Below are positions 7,155 to 14,773 of a DNA stretch of 48,612 nucleotides, one piece after another. The DNA lies in assembly GCA_045540115.1 (NCBI GenBank), contig JAZQGR010000089.1, positions 1 through 48,612 on the forward strand, in the 5' to 3' direction. Numbering within the stretch: position 1 is the first letter of the stretch; the number at the start of each line of letters is the position of its first letter. The notes beneath the pieces are model-generated. The model did no database searches, was not told the origin of the DNA, and saw nothing but the letters and a program-made list of their open reading frames with translations. A program made the translations under genes and the position numbers. The stretch comes from Colimorpha_A sp045540115. Its GTDB lineage: Bacteria; Bacillota; Clostridia; Oscillospirales; CAG-272.

Positions 7155-8324
7155 ATGGCAAACTACGAAAATCAGATCAAAAGTGCAGTCGAAAAGTATG
7201 AAGCGTTGCTTCGTTCTCAGCTCCAGCGAGTTGAAAAGATAAATGCGGCAGGCGACGCTGTTGACTATTCCAAGATGGATAAGATAGTAATCGGTATCTG
7301 CGGCGGAGACGGTATCGGACCGATCATTACCGACGCGTCGAAAAAAGTTCTCGAATATTTGCTCGCCGACGATGTCAAGAGCGGAAAGATCGAGTTCAAG
7401 GTCATCGACGGACTCACCATCGAAAACCGCGTAAAGCACATGCAGGCGATCCCCGACGAGGTAATGGAGGAGCTTTATAAGTGCGACGTCATCCTCAAGG
7501 GCCCGACGACGACTCCCCGTGCGGGCGATCCGTGGCCGAACATCGAGAGCGCAAACGTCGCTATGAGAAAGAAACTCGACCTTTTTGCGAACGTTCGTCC
7601 CGTCAAGGTTCCCGATAAGGGCATCGACTGGACCTTCTTCCGCGAGAATACTGAGGGAAGCTATGCGGTTGGCTCGCAGGGCGTGAATGTAACTGACGAT
7701 CTCGCGCTCGATTTCTGCGTAACGACCACCGAGGGCTGTAACAGAATCGCTCGCCTCGCTTACGAGTATGCGAGAAAGAACGGCAAAAACCGCGTTTCGA
7801 TAGTTACGAAGGCAAATATCATCAAGACGACCGACGGCAAGTTCCTCCGTCTCTGCGAGGAGGTCGGCAAGGAATATCCCGAGATCGAGACCGATAACTG
7901 GTTCATCGACATTATGACGGCGAAGCTCGTCGATGAGAAGCGCCGTACTGCGTTCCAGGTATTTATTCTTCCTAACCTCTACGGCGATATCATTACCGAT
8001 GAGGCGGCAGAATTTCAGGGCGGCGTAGGTACCGCGGGATCTGCGAACATCGGTAAGAAGTACGCTATGTTTGAAGCGATCCACGGCTCCGCGCCCAGAA
8101 TGATTACCGAGGGCAGAGGAAAGTATGCAGATCCCTGCTCGATGCTCCGCGCGACCGTAATGCTCCTTTCGCATATCGGATATCAAGAGGAGAGCGACCG
8201 TCTTGCTCGCGCTCTTGACATCTGTATGTTTGAAGAGAAGAAGCTCGTTGTAACGGGACGCGACACGGGCGCTACCTGTGAAGAATTCACCGCGTACGTG
8301 AACGAAACGCTGAAGAAGATTTAA
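7155..8324 (+). CDS. icd: Isocitrate dehydrogenase (isocitrate/isopropylmalate dehydrogenase family)
   Basis: A 389-residue beta-decarboxylating dehydrogenase converting isocitrate to 2-oxoglutarate. Motifs: GDGIGP near the N-terminus, the substrate helix ESANVAMRKKLDLFANVRP with Ser and Asn at the isocitrate-specific positions (about residues 132 and 134) in place of the leucines of isopropylmalate dehydrogenase, ENTEGSY, and YGDIITDEAAEFQGGVG. NAD versus NADP use cannot be decided safely by eye. It is a single gene 17 bp after tsaD with its own RBS (AGGAG). It may supply 2-oxoglutarate for glutamate, while the reductive branch at 28-40 kb handles the other arm of an incomplete TCA cycle. 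Confidence 0.85.
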   Translation: MANYENQIKSAVEKYEALLRSQLQRVEKINAAGDAVDYSKMDKIVIGICGGDGIGPIITDASKKVLEYLLADDVKSGKIEFKVIDGLTIENRVKHMQAIPDEVMEELYKCDVILKGPTTTPRAGDPWPNIESANVAMRKKLDLFANVRPVKVPDKGIDWTFFRENTEGSYAVGSQGVNVTDDLALDFCVTTTEGCNRIARLAYEYARKNGKNRVSIVTKANIIKTTDGKFLRLCEEVGKEYPEIETDNWFIDIMTAKLVDEKRRTAFQVFILPNLYGDIITDEAAEFQGGVGTAGSANIGKKYAMFEAIHGSAPRMITEGRGKYADPCSMLRATVMLLSHIGYQEESDRLARALDICMFEEKKLVVTGRDTGATCEEFTAYVNETLKKI

Positions 8325-8339
8325 GGTTAGAATTTTAAT

Positions 8340-8460
8340 GGCTCCCTTGTGTAAAGGGAGCATCCGCGAAGCGGTGAGAGGGATATGTGCAAGTTACCCT
8401 CTCCGCCGCCTGCGGCGGCACCTCTCCCGGAGGGCGAGGCAAACGGTGCCGCCGCAAACG
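8340..8460. repeat. Palindromic intergenic repeat element
   Basis: The gap 8325-8488 is filled by an element made of GCTCCCTT-GTGT-AAGGGAGC, the 27-bp block 8357-8383 (found exactly again at 31934-31960), and the frame CCCTCTCCG ... CACCTCTCCC around a variable GC hairpin. The same frame recurs at 14774-14818 and 31979-32026. It lies just upstream of the RBS of the Rex-like gene, so it is in its 5' leader or marks the end of the icd transcript. Confidence 0.75.
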
Positions 8461-8488
8461 ACTCATACACCCGAAAGGAGATATAAAA

Positions 8489-9067
8489 ATGAAAACTGCA
8501 TATATCTCCGCGGGCGCGAAGCGTCTACCGCGTTATTTCAGAATGCTTCGCGAATGTCTGATGAACGGCGAGATAAAGATAAGCTCGTCGGTTCTTGCAA
8601 AGAAGCTCGATATAACACCCTCGCAGGTCCGCGCCGATCTCAACAGATATTCCGGTGCAGGGCTTCAGGGCTACGGATATAACGTAAAAACGCTTTATAC
8701 CGAAATCAGCCGTGACCTCGGAGTCGGTGACGGAATGACTGCCGTGATAATCGGCGCCGAGCCGTCAAATGCGCCTCATCTTGCCGCTTGGCTTGAGGGC
8801 AGGGGAATATCGAATTTGAAGTATATCCTCTTTGATGAAAATGTCTATATCAAGGTGGGAAAGCTGGAGAGCGACATCGCGCTTGTCCTCTACTGCGACG
8901 ATAAGGAAAAAATGCAGTCGGCGCTTCGCGTATCACGCGTAAAGGGCGTCTGGAATATGACGCAAAGCGACTTCGACCTCGATATACCGACGGTAAATCT
9001 GCCCGTCGGCGATGTGCTCTCGGCACTTATGTACGAGATAAAACAAAACGAGAAGGGAGAGAAATAA
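8489..9067 (+). CDS. Rex-like paralogue with degenerate NAD-binding motif
   Basis: A 192-residue protein. The N-terminal winged helix matches Rex closely (RLPRYFRMLREC, LAKKLDITPSQVRADLNRY, GYGYNVKTLYTEI). The Rossmann part follows, but the GxGxxG loop that binds NAD(H) in Rex is replaced (VIIGAEPSNAPHLA; compare VGAGNLGRAL in the true Rex at 40124). The region is about 20 residues shorter than usual. It probably binds DNA; redox sensing by NADH is doubtful. GAAAGGAG precedes ATG 8489. The stop overlaps the start of a DnaD-domain gene (TAATG), tying it to a primosome operon. Confidence 0.75.
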   Translation: MKTAYISAGAKRLPRYFRMLRECLMNGEIKISSSVLAKKLDITPSQVRADLNRYSGAGLQGYGYNVKTLYTEISRDLGVGDGMTAVIIGAEPSNAPHLAAWLEGRGISNLKYILFDENVYIKVGKLESDIALVLYCDDKEKMQSALRVSRVKGVWNMTQSDFDLDIPTVNLPVGDVLSALMYEIKQNEKGEK

Positions 9068-10035
9068 TGAAATATAACGTTCTTTACAAGGACGGCGCAG
9101 TATGCCTTCCCGCAAGCGCGTTTCTTAATTGCGATACACTACTCGAAGTGCGCTTTCTGATGCTTCTCTCCTACGATAGAGCCCTCTGCGACGCTGATGA
9201 TGCGGTGCTCGCAGAGCAGCTCGGATGCACGCTTTCCGAGCTTGAAAAGACCTCTTCGTCTCTGCGTTCAAAGGGACTTCTTGAGGGCGAAAAAAAGCTC
9301 GCTCCCTCTGCTGCAGGCAAAAACCTTACGGGTAAGGAGATCTCGGGAGCGATAGAAAACGACAGTACGCTCAAGCAGCTTATTGAGGAATGTGAGGCAA
9401 TCTGCGGAAAGGTCTTTACGACCACTGATATATCCAAAATAGTATCGCTTAAAAACACCCTCGGGCTTGACAGCGAGACGGTTCTTCTCCTTTTCTATTA
9501 TCACTTTGAGAAGCTTGACGCAGTCGGCAAAAAGCTGACGGTCAGCTACGTTGAAAAGAGCGCATACTCCCTTTATAATCAGGGAATACGCACGCTCGAC
9601 GCTCTTCAGAGCTACATAAAGGAAAACGAGAGAAGAAACAGTAATAAATATAAGGTCGCGCGTCTTTTCGGTATCGGCGAGCGCGCATTTACCAAGAAGG
9701 AAGAAAAGTTCTTCGATAAGTGGTTCATCGAATGGGAAATGCCGTTTGAGCTTATTGAGGCGGCTTTTGAAATTGCCGTTGATAATACGGGCAAGGCAGG
9801 TCTTGAATATATGTCGAAGATCCTTTCCGACTGGCACGACAGCGGTATCCGTACCGTGGAGCAGGCGGAAAAGGCAAACGCAGACTTCAAGGCGGCAAAC
9901 AAGAATAAGCAGAAATTTGTCGAAAAGCCGTCAAATAACGGCGCAAGCTTCGACACGGAAGAGTTTTTTGAAAAGGCGCGTAAGCGCTCTGAAGCAATGA
10001 TGAACGCGATAGTTCTCGGAGAGGGGGATAAGTAA
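9067..10035 (+). CDS. DnaD/DnaB-type replication initiation protein
   Basis: A 322-residue protein of the DnaD/DnaB_2 superfamily, which remodels DNA and helps load the replicative helicase in Bacillota. The N-terminal part (about 1-90) is winged-helix-like. A middle block (about residues 115-185, containing SYVEKSAYSLYNQGIRTLDALQSYI) and a C-terminal one (about 210-275, KEEKFFDKWFIEWEMPFELIEAAFEIAV then YMSKILSDWHDSGIRTVEQA) both look like DnaD-type helical domains, as in DnaB. A Lys/Asn-rich tail follows. Its start and stop overlap the flanking genes, with the DnaC/DnaI ATPase next. Confidence 0.85.
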   Translation: MKYNVLYKDGAVCLPASAFLNCDTLLEVRFLMLLSYDRALCDADDAVLAEQLGCTLSELEKTSSSLRSKGLLEGEKKLAPSAAGKNLTGKEISGAIENDSTLKQLIEECEAICGKVFTTTDISKIVSLKNTLGLDSETVLLLFYYHFEKLDAVGKKLTVSYVEKSAYSLYNQGIRTLDALQSYIKENERRNSNKYKVARLFGIGERAFTKKEEKFFDKWFIEWEMPFELIEAAFEIAVDNTGKAGLEYMSKILSDWHDSGIRTVEQAEKANADFKAANKNKQKFVEKPSNNGASFDTEEFFEKARKRSEAMMNAIVLGEGDK

Positions 10036-11012
10036 TGGGCTTTAACAGAGAAAACTACAAAAAAATAAAGCACGAATACGAAGGCAAAGCCCTCCGCGCA
10101 CAGGAAGCGGCGCTTATCCGCAAGAGAGAGCTCGGAATGAGATTCCCCGATATCAAGGAGCTTGACGACGCGCTTTCTCAGGCGGGGCTCCGCATCTTTG
10201 AAGCTACCGTCAGATACAAGGGCGAAAAGCTTGAAAGAGAGATCGCCAATATCAAGGCAGAAAACGCCGAGCTTCTGAAGGCGCGTGCAGAGCTGCTTGA
10301 AAAATACGGTATCCCGACTGATTATTCCGACGTAAAATACGAATGTGCCGAATGCTCCGACAGCGGCTTCGTCGGCATCAATATGTGCAAATGTATGAAA
10401 TCGAAGCTCGTTATGGCAGGCTACGAAAGCTCGGGCATCGGCTCGCTCATTAAGACCAAGACTTTTGACAACTACGTTCCGACCTACCAAAAGGACAAGA
10501 ACGCAGTCGAAAACGCCGAAATGATAGTCACATTCTGCCGTCACTACGCGGAGAACTTCGGCGATAAGTCGCAGAATCTGCTCTTTATCGGCGGCACGGG
10601 ACTCGGTAAGACGCACCTTTCCGCCGCAATTACGGGCGGTGTTATTCGCCGCGGCTACGATGTCGTATGCGAAACGGCGCAGAACCTCTTTTCCGACTTT
10701 GAGTACGAAAGATTCGGTCGAGGTTATAACAGAGACGAAAATGAGGAAAAGCGCACCGATCGCTATTTTGATTGCGATCTTCTCATAATCGACGATCTCG
10801 GAACCGAAATGGGAAATACCTTCACCGTTTCCTGCCTCTACAATATCATAAATACGCGTCTTAACAAGGGAAAAGCGGTTATAATAAATACGAACCTTAC
10901 GCGCGACGATCTCCGTAAGCGCTACGATGAGCGCATAACCTCGCGCCTTTTCGGTGAGTTTTTGCCGATTATGTTCCTCGGGCGAGATATGAGAGAGCTG
11001 AAGCTTGACTGA
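10035..11012 (+). CDS. dnaC: DnaC/DnaI-like helicase-loader AAA+ ATPase
   Basis: A 325-residue protein. A coiled-coil-like N-terminus (about 1-100) is followed by a zinc motif (CAECSDSGFVGINMCKCM) of the kind seen in DnaI. The AAA+ domain shows Walker A GGTGLGKTHLS, Walker B LLIIDDLGTE, sensor 1 IINTNL and the arginine finger region RITSRLFGEF. It should load the replicative helicase together with the DnaD-like protein immediately upstream, to which it is coupled by a TAATG overlap. Symbol given by family; the Bacillus name would be dnaI. Confidence 0.88.
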   Translation: MGFNRENYKKIKHEYEGKALRAQEAALIRKRELGMRFPDIKELDDALSQAGLRIFEATVRYKGEKLEREIANIKAENAELLKARAELLEKYGIPTDYSDVKYECAECSDSGFVGINMCKCMKSKLVMAGYESSGIGSLIKTKTFDNYVPTYQKDKNAVENAEMIVTFCRHYAENFGDKSQNLLFIGGTGLGKTHLSAAITGGVIRRGYDVVCETAQNLFSDFEYERFGRGYNRDENEEKRTDRYFDCDLLIIDDLGTEMGNTFTVSCLYNIINTRLNKGKAVIINTNLTRDDLRKRYDERITSRLFGEFLPIMFLGRDMRELKLD

Positions 11013-11025
11013 AAGGAAACGCGAT

Positions 11026-11787
11026 ATGAAAATAGCAGTTGTGACGGGCGCATCATCGGGACTCGGCGAGGAATTCGTCCGAGTAATCTCGGAAAAGTAT
11101 GATGAGATAGAGGAGATTTGGGTGATCGCGCGCCGTACCGAGCGTCTAAATGCGCTGAAAACCCGTTTCCCGAACAAAAAGATATTTCCGATATCACTCG
11201 ACTTAACAAAGAACGAAAGCTACGTAACGCTCTCCGAAATGCTCGATAGCGAAAAGCCCGAGATAAAGATACTCGTGAACAACGCCGGCTTCGGTACGCT
11301 CGGCGATTTCGATACGATGGATATGAATACGCAGACGAGAATGGTCGACCTTAATAACCGTGCATTGACGGCGGTCACATCGGTCTCGCTTCCTTATATG
11401 AAAAAGGGAAGCTTCGCCGTCAACGTCTGTTCGATCGCGTCGTTTGCACCAAACCCGAGAATGACGGTATATTGCTCGACAAAAGCGTACGTTCTTTCCT
11501 TCTCAAAGTCGCTCCGATTTGAGCTTAAAAAGAAGGGAATAAACGTGCTCGCGCTTTGCCCCGGACCTATGGATACGGAATTTCTCCCTGCCGCAGGAAT
11601 CGAAAAGGGAAGCTCTCATACCTTTGATACGCTTCCTCGCGTTAATCCTTCGATGGCGGCGGAAAAGTCGCTTTATTACGCATCAAAGGGCAGAGGAATA
11701 TACACTCCTCGCGCATTCTTCAAGTTTTACAGATTTCTTGCCAAAGTCCTTCCGCATGGGTTAGTGATGCACCTGTCGAAAACTTGA
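11026..11787 (+). CDS. Short-chain dehydrogenase/reductase
   Basis: A 253-residue classical SDR: cofactor motif TGASSGLG at the N-terminus, NNAGFG, the catalytic serine region VCSIASF and the active-site YCSTK (Tyr-x-x-x-Lys). Arginines after the first strand (ARRTERL) favour NADPH. The C-terminal region resembles bacterial YqjQ/DltE-type SDRs of unknown substrate. ATG 11026 is used, with AAAGGA 8 nt upstream; a TTG at 11005 lies inside the previous gene. It may be co-transcribed with the replication operon, with no evident functional tie. Confidence 0.85.
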   Translation: MKIAVVTGASSGLGEEFVRVISEKYDEIEEIWVIARRTERLNALKTRFPNKKIFPISLDLTKNESYVTLSEMLDSEKPEIKILVNNAGFGTLGDFDTMDMNTQTRMVDLNNRALTAVTSVSLPYMKKGSFAVNVCSIASFAPNPRMTVYCSTKAYVLSFSKSLRFELKKKGINVLALCPGPMDTEFLPAAGIEKGSSHTFDTLPRVNPSMAAEKSLYYASKGRGIYTPRAFFKFYRFLAKVLPHGLVMHLSKT

Positions 11788-11799
11788 TGCTCTCAAGTA

Positions 11800-11828
11800 T
11801 TGACAAAACGGCAAAAATTGTATAGAAT
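11800..11828 (+). promoter_or_regulatory. SigA promoter of the DUF1292 gene
   Basis: TTGACA (11800-11805), 17-bp spacer, TAGAAT (11823-11828), 44 bp upstream of the start codon. It may also supply transcription of the structured RNA downstream. Confidence 0.75.
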
Positions 11829-11872
11829 AATAACGGATATAAAAGTCTTTTCAAACGAAAGGAGCAAAGACA

Positions 11873-12160
11873 ATGGCAGACGAACTTTTTAACGAAGAAG
11901 TGTTTACACTTACCGACGAGGACGGCAACGAAAAGCAGTTTGAGCTTCTCGGAAGTCAGGAGATCGACGGTGAAACATACCTTGCTCTCGTTCCGATCGA
12001 GGATAACGAGAACGAGGAATACGTTATTCTTAAGGTAGCGATCGATGAAGAAAGCGGCGAGGAGATACTCGTTACGATCGATGATGACGACGAGTTTGAT
12101 CGAGTTGCGGATTTCTTTAACGACGAGCTTTTCGGCGAGATCGATTACGACGAGGAATAA
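11873..12160 (+). CDS. DUF1292 (YrzB-family) acidic protein
   Basis: A 95-residue, strongly acidic protein with the DUF1292 pattern: FTLTDEDGNEKQFELLGSQEIDGETYLALVP, then EEYVILKV and a Glu/Asp-rich tail ending in FFNDELFGEIDYDEE. Family members are widespread in Bacillota, often near the ruvX/yrzL-alaS genes, and have no known function. It has an AAAGGAG site 6-7 nt before the ATG and its own promoter. A structured RNA begins only about 8-10 bp after its stop. Confidence 0.85.
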   Translation: MADELFNEEVFTLTDEDGNEKQFELLGSQEIDGETYLALVPIEDNENEEYVILKVAIDEESGEEILVTIDDDDEFDRVADFFNDELFGEIDYDEE

Positions 12161-12167
12161 TTCATCT

Positions 12168-12378
12168 CCTGCTTAGTGCGTGATAGATCGGCTATTAAAA
12201 CCTACAAGAGATAAATGGAGCCCCACCTTCGCTATCGGGGTATGCAGACCTCCCCGCCCGCCTGCTTATGTCACGCGGTCAACGGGATGCTGGGAGCACA
12301 AATGATGCGAGAGGGCACCAACCTGCACAGGCGGGTTTCTCAATGGCTGTCTACACGGCTCGGCGGGGTACATAAGAA
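12168..12378 (+). ncRNA. ssrS: Probable 6S RNA
   Basis: A stretch of about 210 nt without a credible gene that folds into a rod of the 6S type. A closing stem (CUUAGUGC 12172-12179 with GUACAUAAG 12368-12376, one bulge) and a second stem (CGGCUAUU 12189-12196 with AAUGGCUG 12342-12349) enclose an open region. That region carries a hairpin on its 5' side (CCCC 12220-12223 with GGGG 12237-12240) and a hairpin on its 3' side (AACCUGC-ACAG-GCGGGUU inside GAGA/UCUC, about 12310-12341). A strong terminator follows. 6S RNA binds the housekeeping RNA polymerase by mimicking an open promoter. Assigned by size, fold and context, not by an alignment. Confidence 0.65.
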
Positions 12379-12381
12379 AAT

Positions 12382-12415
12382 AACTCAGAGGAAACTCCTC
12401 TGAGTTTGTTTTTTG
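12382..12415 (+). terminator. Rho-independent terminator of the 6S-like RNA
   Basis: AACTCAGAGGA / TCCTCTGAGTT stem with a short AAC loop and the T-rich tail TTGTTTTTT, directly after the structured RNA. Confidence 0.88.
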
Positions 12416-12444
12416 TTGACAACTATTAGTGTATATGGTAAAAT
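12416..12444 (+). promoter_or_regulatory. SigA promoter of the six-helix membrane protein
   Basis: TTGACA (12416-12421), 17-bp spacer, TAAAAT (12439-12444), starting right after the preceding terminator and 54 bp before the start codon. Confidence 0.75.
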
Positions 12445-12497
12445 ATTTACAGGGTATATCAGATCAATGACCTAAATCAAAAAACGGAGGAGTAAAA

Positions 12498-13151
12498 ATG
12501 AACGAAATCAAAAAGGTCCCCGGCGTAAGGGCGAGAATACCGATAGCAATACTGATTTTATCTTATGTCGCGCTTCACTTGATTCTTTCCTTTGCATTTG
12601 CCAAAAACTTTGTGTTTGCGGTTCACGGTTACAAGATATTGGGAATTTTGCCGATTTTGTTGCTAGGTATATATTTACTTTCGATGTATAAGGTTCATTC
12701 GCCAACGCCGTATGTTGTATTTGCGATGTTGGGAATTGGCTTTGGTTCAACTTCTTTTGGCTTGGGTGTATCGTGGGTTACCGGCTCTTACAACTTCTGT
12801 TATCAGACCTTGAATGCACTTATTGAAGGTAAAATCTCGTTATTAAGTGTGCGTGAATGGTCTTATTTTATCGCGGGCATAGCGCATCCGCTACTGATTA
12901 TTTCAATTTTCTTCCTGATCAAGGGCGGACGTGCAGGCAAGATCTTACTAACGGTAACCTCGGCACTTTGTTGTCTTGAAACTTTGCTCTATGCGGCAGG
13001 AATGGTGGAATACACTAACAGGATCGGATATAATTATAGAGCCGTTGAATATTTGAACGTGCTTGCCCCGATTCTTTTCTATACGGCACTGATCCTTTAT
13101 GCGGCATTCAATATGTCTTCGGAACGTGAACCCGAAAGAGTAATGCAATAA
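12498..13151 (+). CDS. Polytopic membrane protein of unknown function
   Basis: A 217-residue protein with about six transmembrane helices (near residues 14-35, 48-65, 72-95, 122-142, 148-168 and 190-208). Helix 3 is Gly/Ser-rich (GIGFGSTSFGLGVSW). No motif points to a known transporter family. The RBS GGAGG lies 7-8 nt upstream of the ATG. Codon use is less biased and more AT-rich than in the neighbouring operons, as in the other genes up to 14.7 kb, which suggests a small acquired or fast-evolving block. It is monocistronic. Confidence 0.6.
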   Translation: MNEIKKVPGVRARIPIAILILSYVALHLILSFAFAKNFVFAVHGYKILGILPILLLGIYLLSMYKVHSPTPYVVFAMLGIGFGSTSFGLGVSWVTGSYNFCYQTLNALIEGKISLLSVREWSYFIAGIAHPLLIISIFFLIKGGRAGKILLTVTSALCCLETLLYAAGMVEYTNRIGYNYRAVEYLNVLAPILFYTALILYAAFNMSSEREPERVMQ

Positions 13152-13165
13152 TCGGTAAACGATGA

Positions 13166-13197
13166 TAAAAAGGAACGGATTTCTCCGTTCCTTTTTT
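13166..13197. terminator. Bidirectional terminator
   Basis: AAAAAGGAACGGA-TTTC-TCCGTTCCTTTTTT between two convergent genes; its last two bases overlap the stop codon of hemolysin III. Confidence 0.88.
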
Positions 13198-13864
13198 ATA
13201 TAACGTAAAAATACACGCAAATAAATTGCAGCACGCTTCCGAGCAGGGCGAAAAGGTGGAAGATAAAGTGGAAGTAGCGGTGCTTTTTGCCGATGCCGTA
13301 GATGACCGCGCCGACTGTGTAGGCAACGCCGCCGAGAAGCAGATAAATGAACGCCTCGATCGGTAACGCCTTAAGAACAGTGTCTCCGGCAAGGAATATC
13401 GACCAGCCCATTCCTATGTAGCAAGCCATCGCGAATTTGCTGTAATTCTTCAGGTCTATCGACGTAAGAACTGCGGCTATGATTCCGAAGCCCCAGACGA
13501 CTCCGAATATTATCCAAGCCCACATAGACGAAACGGGGCGGATCGCCGAGAGAAGTATCGGCGTGTATGTGCCTGCAATAAGGAGGTTTATCGTCGAGTG
13601 GTCGATTATACGCATGACCTGCTTGGCAATTCCCGGTCTTACTGCGTGATATATGCTTGACGCAGTGTAGAGCAGGATCATCGACGCGCCGTATATCGCC
13701 GCACCGACGACCGACCACGCGTCAACGCTTGACGCTTTTATAACGCACAGTATAAGAACGACAATTCCGAAAACAGCACCTATCGCGTGTGATAGTGAGT
13801 GCAGGAATTCCTCCGGCTTCGAGTAAGTCGGAAGCAGACGGTCGCGTAATTTAGTTCTCTTCAT
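13196..13864 (-). CDS. Hemolysin III family protein (TrhA/PAQR-like)
   Basis: A 222-residue, seven-helix membrane protein of the HlyIII/PAQR superfamily. The conserved metal-site residues are present: SSIYHAV in helix 2 (Ser and His), RIIDHSTINLLIAGTYTP (Asp) and the C-terminal HFIFHLF pair of histidines. Bacterial members of the TrhA type have been linked to membrane energetics and lipid homeostasis; true haemolytic activity is mostly unproven. Length is normal. It is a single minus-strand gene. Confidence 0.9.
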   Translation of the reverse strand: MKRTKLRDRLLPTYSKPEEFLHSLSHAIGAVFGIVVLILCVIKASSVDAWSVVGAAIYGASMILLYTASSIYHAVRPGIAKQVMRIIDHSTINLLIAGTYTPILLSAIRPVSSMWAWIIFGVVWGFGIIAAVLTSIDLKNYSKFAMACYIGMGWSIFLAGDTVLKALPIEAFIYLLLGGVAYTVGAVIYGIGKKHRYFHFIFHLFALLGSVLQFICVYFYVI

Positions 13865-13981
13865 GTCTTGCCTCGCAGTAATGGAATAAATTAATTATAT
13901 CATAACTTTGTGTATTTTTTGATAATACACTGTGTATTTTTCAAAAATTAAAACGCGGAATATGTCGAAACATCCCGCGTT

Positions 13982-14182
13982 CTATTCTTCAATATATATT
14001 AAAATATCTTCTACACGGCAGGTAAGGATCTTGCAAAGATCGTTAAGCGTTACTGTCGTGATCGGCTTGTTGTGTTTCAGTTGGTCAAGGAGACTTCTGC
14101 TGATCCCGTATTCGTTTATGAGCTTGTAGGTCGTTATTCCTTTTTTCTTCATCGTTTCATATAGCGGCTCGTATGAGATCAT
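13982..14182 (-). CDS. Small XRE/Cro-type HTH regulator
   Basis: A 66-residue protein that is a bare helix-turn-helix: YEPLYETMKKKGITTYKLINEYGISRSLLDQLKHNKPITTVTLNDLCKILTCRVEDIL, the YozG/Cro-like type common in Bacillota. TCAGGAGGTGA lies just upstream of ATG 14182-14180. It is transcribed divergently from a membrane protein gene, and their two -35 boxes overlap in a shared palindrome, so it probably regulates both. The 117-bp gap before hemolysin III holds nothing that I recognise. Confidence 0.8.
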   Translation of the reverse strand: MISYEPLYETMKKKGITTYKLINEYGISRSLLDQLKHNKPITTVTLNDLCKILTCRVEDILIYIEE

Positions 14183-14204
14183 AAATTCACCTCCTGATAT
14201 TTTA

Positions 14205-14255
14205 ATTATATTTTATGCTCCATTACTTGACAATTGTCGATATATAGAGTATAAT
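14205..14255. promoter_or_regulatory. Back-to-back promoters with shared palindrome
   Basis: Plus strand: TTGACA (14227-14232), 17 bp, TATAAT (14250-14255). Minus strand: TTGTCA (14233-14228), 17 bp, TATAAT (14210-14205). The two -35 boxes overlap in the palindrome GACAATTGTC (14229-14238), a likely operator for the adjacent XRE protein and a guarantee that only one polymerase binds at a time. Confidence 0.75.
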
Positions 14256-14284
14256 ATGTGCAAATTAATATTTGGAGGTTTATT

Positions 14285-14746
14285 ATGACCAAGAAAATCG
14301 GAAAAATAATAATGATTACTGCAATAGTAGTGTTCATTGTTGGCATCGTGGGAACATTGACATATAATATCGTTGAATTTACAAAGGGCGCAAAGAAAAA
14401 CGAAAAATGGTATAAGGAAGAATCTTACTATTCTGACAATTCTCAATATTACGAATGTTATGACAGCTTCTGTGACAAATATATTGATTCTGATGATCTT
14501 CATGACGAGTATCAAAAGCATTATAAAAAACTGATATCCAAACACTTGACAGAGTTATTAATTGAGATAGTGGCTTCATATTTTAGCTATATTTTGCTCT
14601 GCGGTTACGGACGATTGGTTCAGGATAACTATGAGAAAACTCAAGCCGCAAAAGAACTTAATCAAATTCTACTTGATCGCAATAAACAAAAAACGGAAAA
14701 TAATCAAGAAGCGACTGAGAAACAAACAATAAACGAAGCTGATTAA
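14285..14746 (+). CDS. Two-helix membrane protein of unknown function
   Basis: A 153-residue protein. There is a transmembrane helix near residues 8-30 (IIMITAIVVFIVGIVGTLTYNIV), a charged, Tyr/Asp/Lys-rich extracytoplasmic loop of about 60 residues, and a second helix near 94-113 (LIEIVASYFSYILLCGYGRLV). The cytoplasmic tail is rich in Gln, Lys and Asn. No family is recognised. The ATG at 14285 is supported by GGAGG at 14274-14278. It is AT-rich and divergent from a small XRE gene that probably controls it. Confidence 0.6.
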   Translation: MTKKIGKIIMITAIVVFIVGIVGTLTYNIVEFTKGAKKNEKWYKEESYYSDNSQYYECYDSFCDKYIDSDDLHDEYQKHYKKLISKHLTELLIEIVASYFSYILLCGYGRLVQDNYEKTQAAKELNQILLDRNKQKTENNQEATEKQTINEAD

Positions 14747-14773
14747 AAAAGAACCCATATGGGTTCTTTTTTT
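14745..14773 (+). terminator. Rho-independent terminator
   Basis: AAAAAGAACCC-ATAT-GGGTTCTTTTTTT directly at the stop codon of the membrane protein gene. Confidence 0.88.

Noticed and set aside
7140..8363. Long open frame (about 407 codons) on the minus strand opposite isocitrate dehydrogenase
   Set aside because: It mirrors a well-recognised gene, has no domain and no RBS; a by-product of the codon bias of the plus-strand gene. The same holds for the minus-strand frames at 9612-11177, 25068-26402, 38687-39637 and 43297-44733.
12215..12403. Small protein gene of 62 codons
   Set aside because: It lies wholly inside the structured RNA and its terminator, has no RBS and an implausible composition.
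12161..12420. Riboswitch or T-box leader for the membrane protein at 12498
   Set aside because: The region ends in a terminator but a complete new promoter follows it before the gene, and no T-box or known aptamer signature is visible; 6S RNA fits better.
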